The notes under the pieces were generated by a model. The model ran no database searches, was not told the origin of the DNA, and worked only from the letters and a program-made list of their open reading frames with translations. A stretch of 6,222 nt of DNA from an uncultured Ruminococcus sp. (GTDB lineage Bacteria > Bacillota > Clostridia > Oscillospirales > Ruminococcaceae), in the NCBI GenBank assembly GCA_947177375.1, contig CAMWUF010000070.1, positions 1 to 6,222 on the forward strand, given 5' to 3'. Of the stretch, positions 6,102 to 6,222 are shown piece after piece (position 1 is the first letter of the stretch; every line of letters starts with the position of its first letter). Both the position numbers and the translations under genes were made by a program.

Positions 6102-6130
6102 ATTTTATCATATGCAGAATTATTTGTCAA
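6102..6130 (-). promoter_or_regulatory. Sigma-A-type promoter of the carboxypeptidase homologue
   Basis: On the minus strand a perfect -35 TTGACA (6125-6130), a 17-nt spacer and -10 TAAAAT (6102-6107) preceded by TGA. The predicted start of transcription is near 6095, giving a leader of about 43 nt. Hexamers, spacing and extended -10 are the same as in the yceG promoter, and the bases just after the -10 are also similar (AT-rich with AATAA). Confidence 0.8.
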
Positions 6131-6222
6131 TTAAATTTTGATTAAAAATTAAAGTTTTCTGTTTTTTAAATTAGTATGCGATTTTTTCTGATAGATATAC
6201 TTGACAGTTGTCTGAATAGCAT
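6131..6222. other. AT-rich upstream region, possible edge of a divergent promoter
   Basis: No gene is visible in these last 92 bases. The only item of note is a plus-strand TTGACA at 6201-6206, within GACAGTTGTC (6203-6212), where GACA and TGTC form a short inverted repeat around GT. It could be the -35 box or an operator of a divergent gene beyond the right edge, but the matching -10 would fall outside the window, so this cannot be decided here. Confidence 0.25.

Noticed and set aside
6053..6130. 26-residue N-terminal extension of the carboxypeptidase homologue from TTG at 6130
   Set aside because: The TTG lies in the -35 box, the -10 box lies within the extension, and the ATG at 6052 has a perfect Shine-Dalgarno followed by a signal peptide.
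6201..6212. TTGACAGTTGTC as a defined operator or divergent promoter
   Set aside because: The inverted repeat is only 4 bp per arm and the needed -10 box is beyond the window edge; it is kept only as a low-confidence note.

Overview
The window looks like a chromosomal segment of an AT-rich Gram-positive bacterium, probably a Clostridia-type Firmicute. The reasons are the strong A/T bias of third codon positions, perfect or near-perfect AGGAGG-type ribosome binding sites, sigma-A-like promoters of the form TTGACA-17-TAAAAT, and a YceG/TelA gene pair of the kind known from Bacillus. No finer taxonomic placement can be defended from the sequence. All genes are on the minus strand, so transcription runs from high to low coordinates. 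I see no rRNA, tRNA, CRISPR array or insertion sequence.

Region 1 (about 6130 down to 4565) is a single-gene transcription unit. A strong promoter (6102-6130) and a perfect Shine-Dalgarno sequence drive a 478-residue secreted and membrane-anchored protein of the D-alanyl-D-alanine carboxypeptidase (peptidase S11) family. A G+C-rich hairpin with a U-tract (4565-4609) ends the unit just after the stop codon. All three catalytic motifs of this protein are degenerate (SxxK is SLVQ, SxN is SSC, KTG is KTA), so it may be a penicillin-binding-protein pseudoenzyme.

Region 2 (about 4531 down to the left edge) looks like a four-gene operon driven by a second promoter of almost the same design (4503-4531). 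Its order is yceG (758 aa), then a TelA/YceH toxic-anion-resistance-family gene (386 aa), then a 113-aa open reading frame that duplicates only the C-terminal 100 residues of TelA, then a polymerase-beta-type nucleotidyltransferase (YcgL/RlaP type, COG3541/PF10127) that runs off the left edge. Gaps are 5, 22 and 28 nt. YceG and TelA are neighbours in the Ter-associated stress modules of Firmicutes; the truncated TelA paralogue and the nucleotidyltransferase are unusual company.

The points most worth a second look are these. (a) A tandem segmental duplication of about 370 bp created the small TelA-tail gene, apparently joining a nucleotidyltransferase-like start region to the TelA C-terminus; synonymous-only changes in its best-conserved part suggest it is under selection. 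(b) The carboxypeptidase homologue has a dismantled active site. (c) YceG appears to be built from three copies of one roughly 200-residue unit. (d) The four-gene arrangement itself could be a variant of the YceG/TelA stress module.
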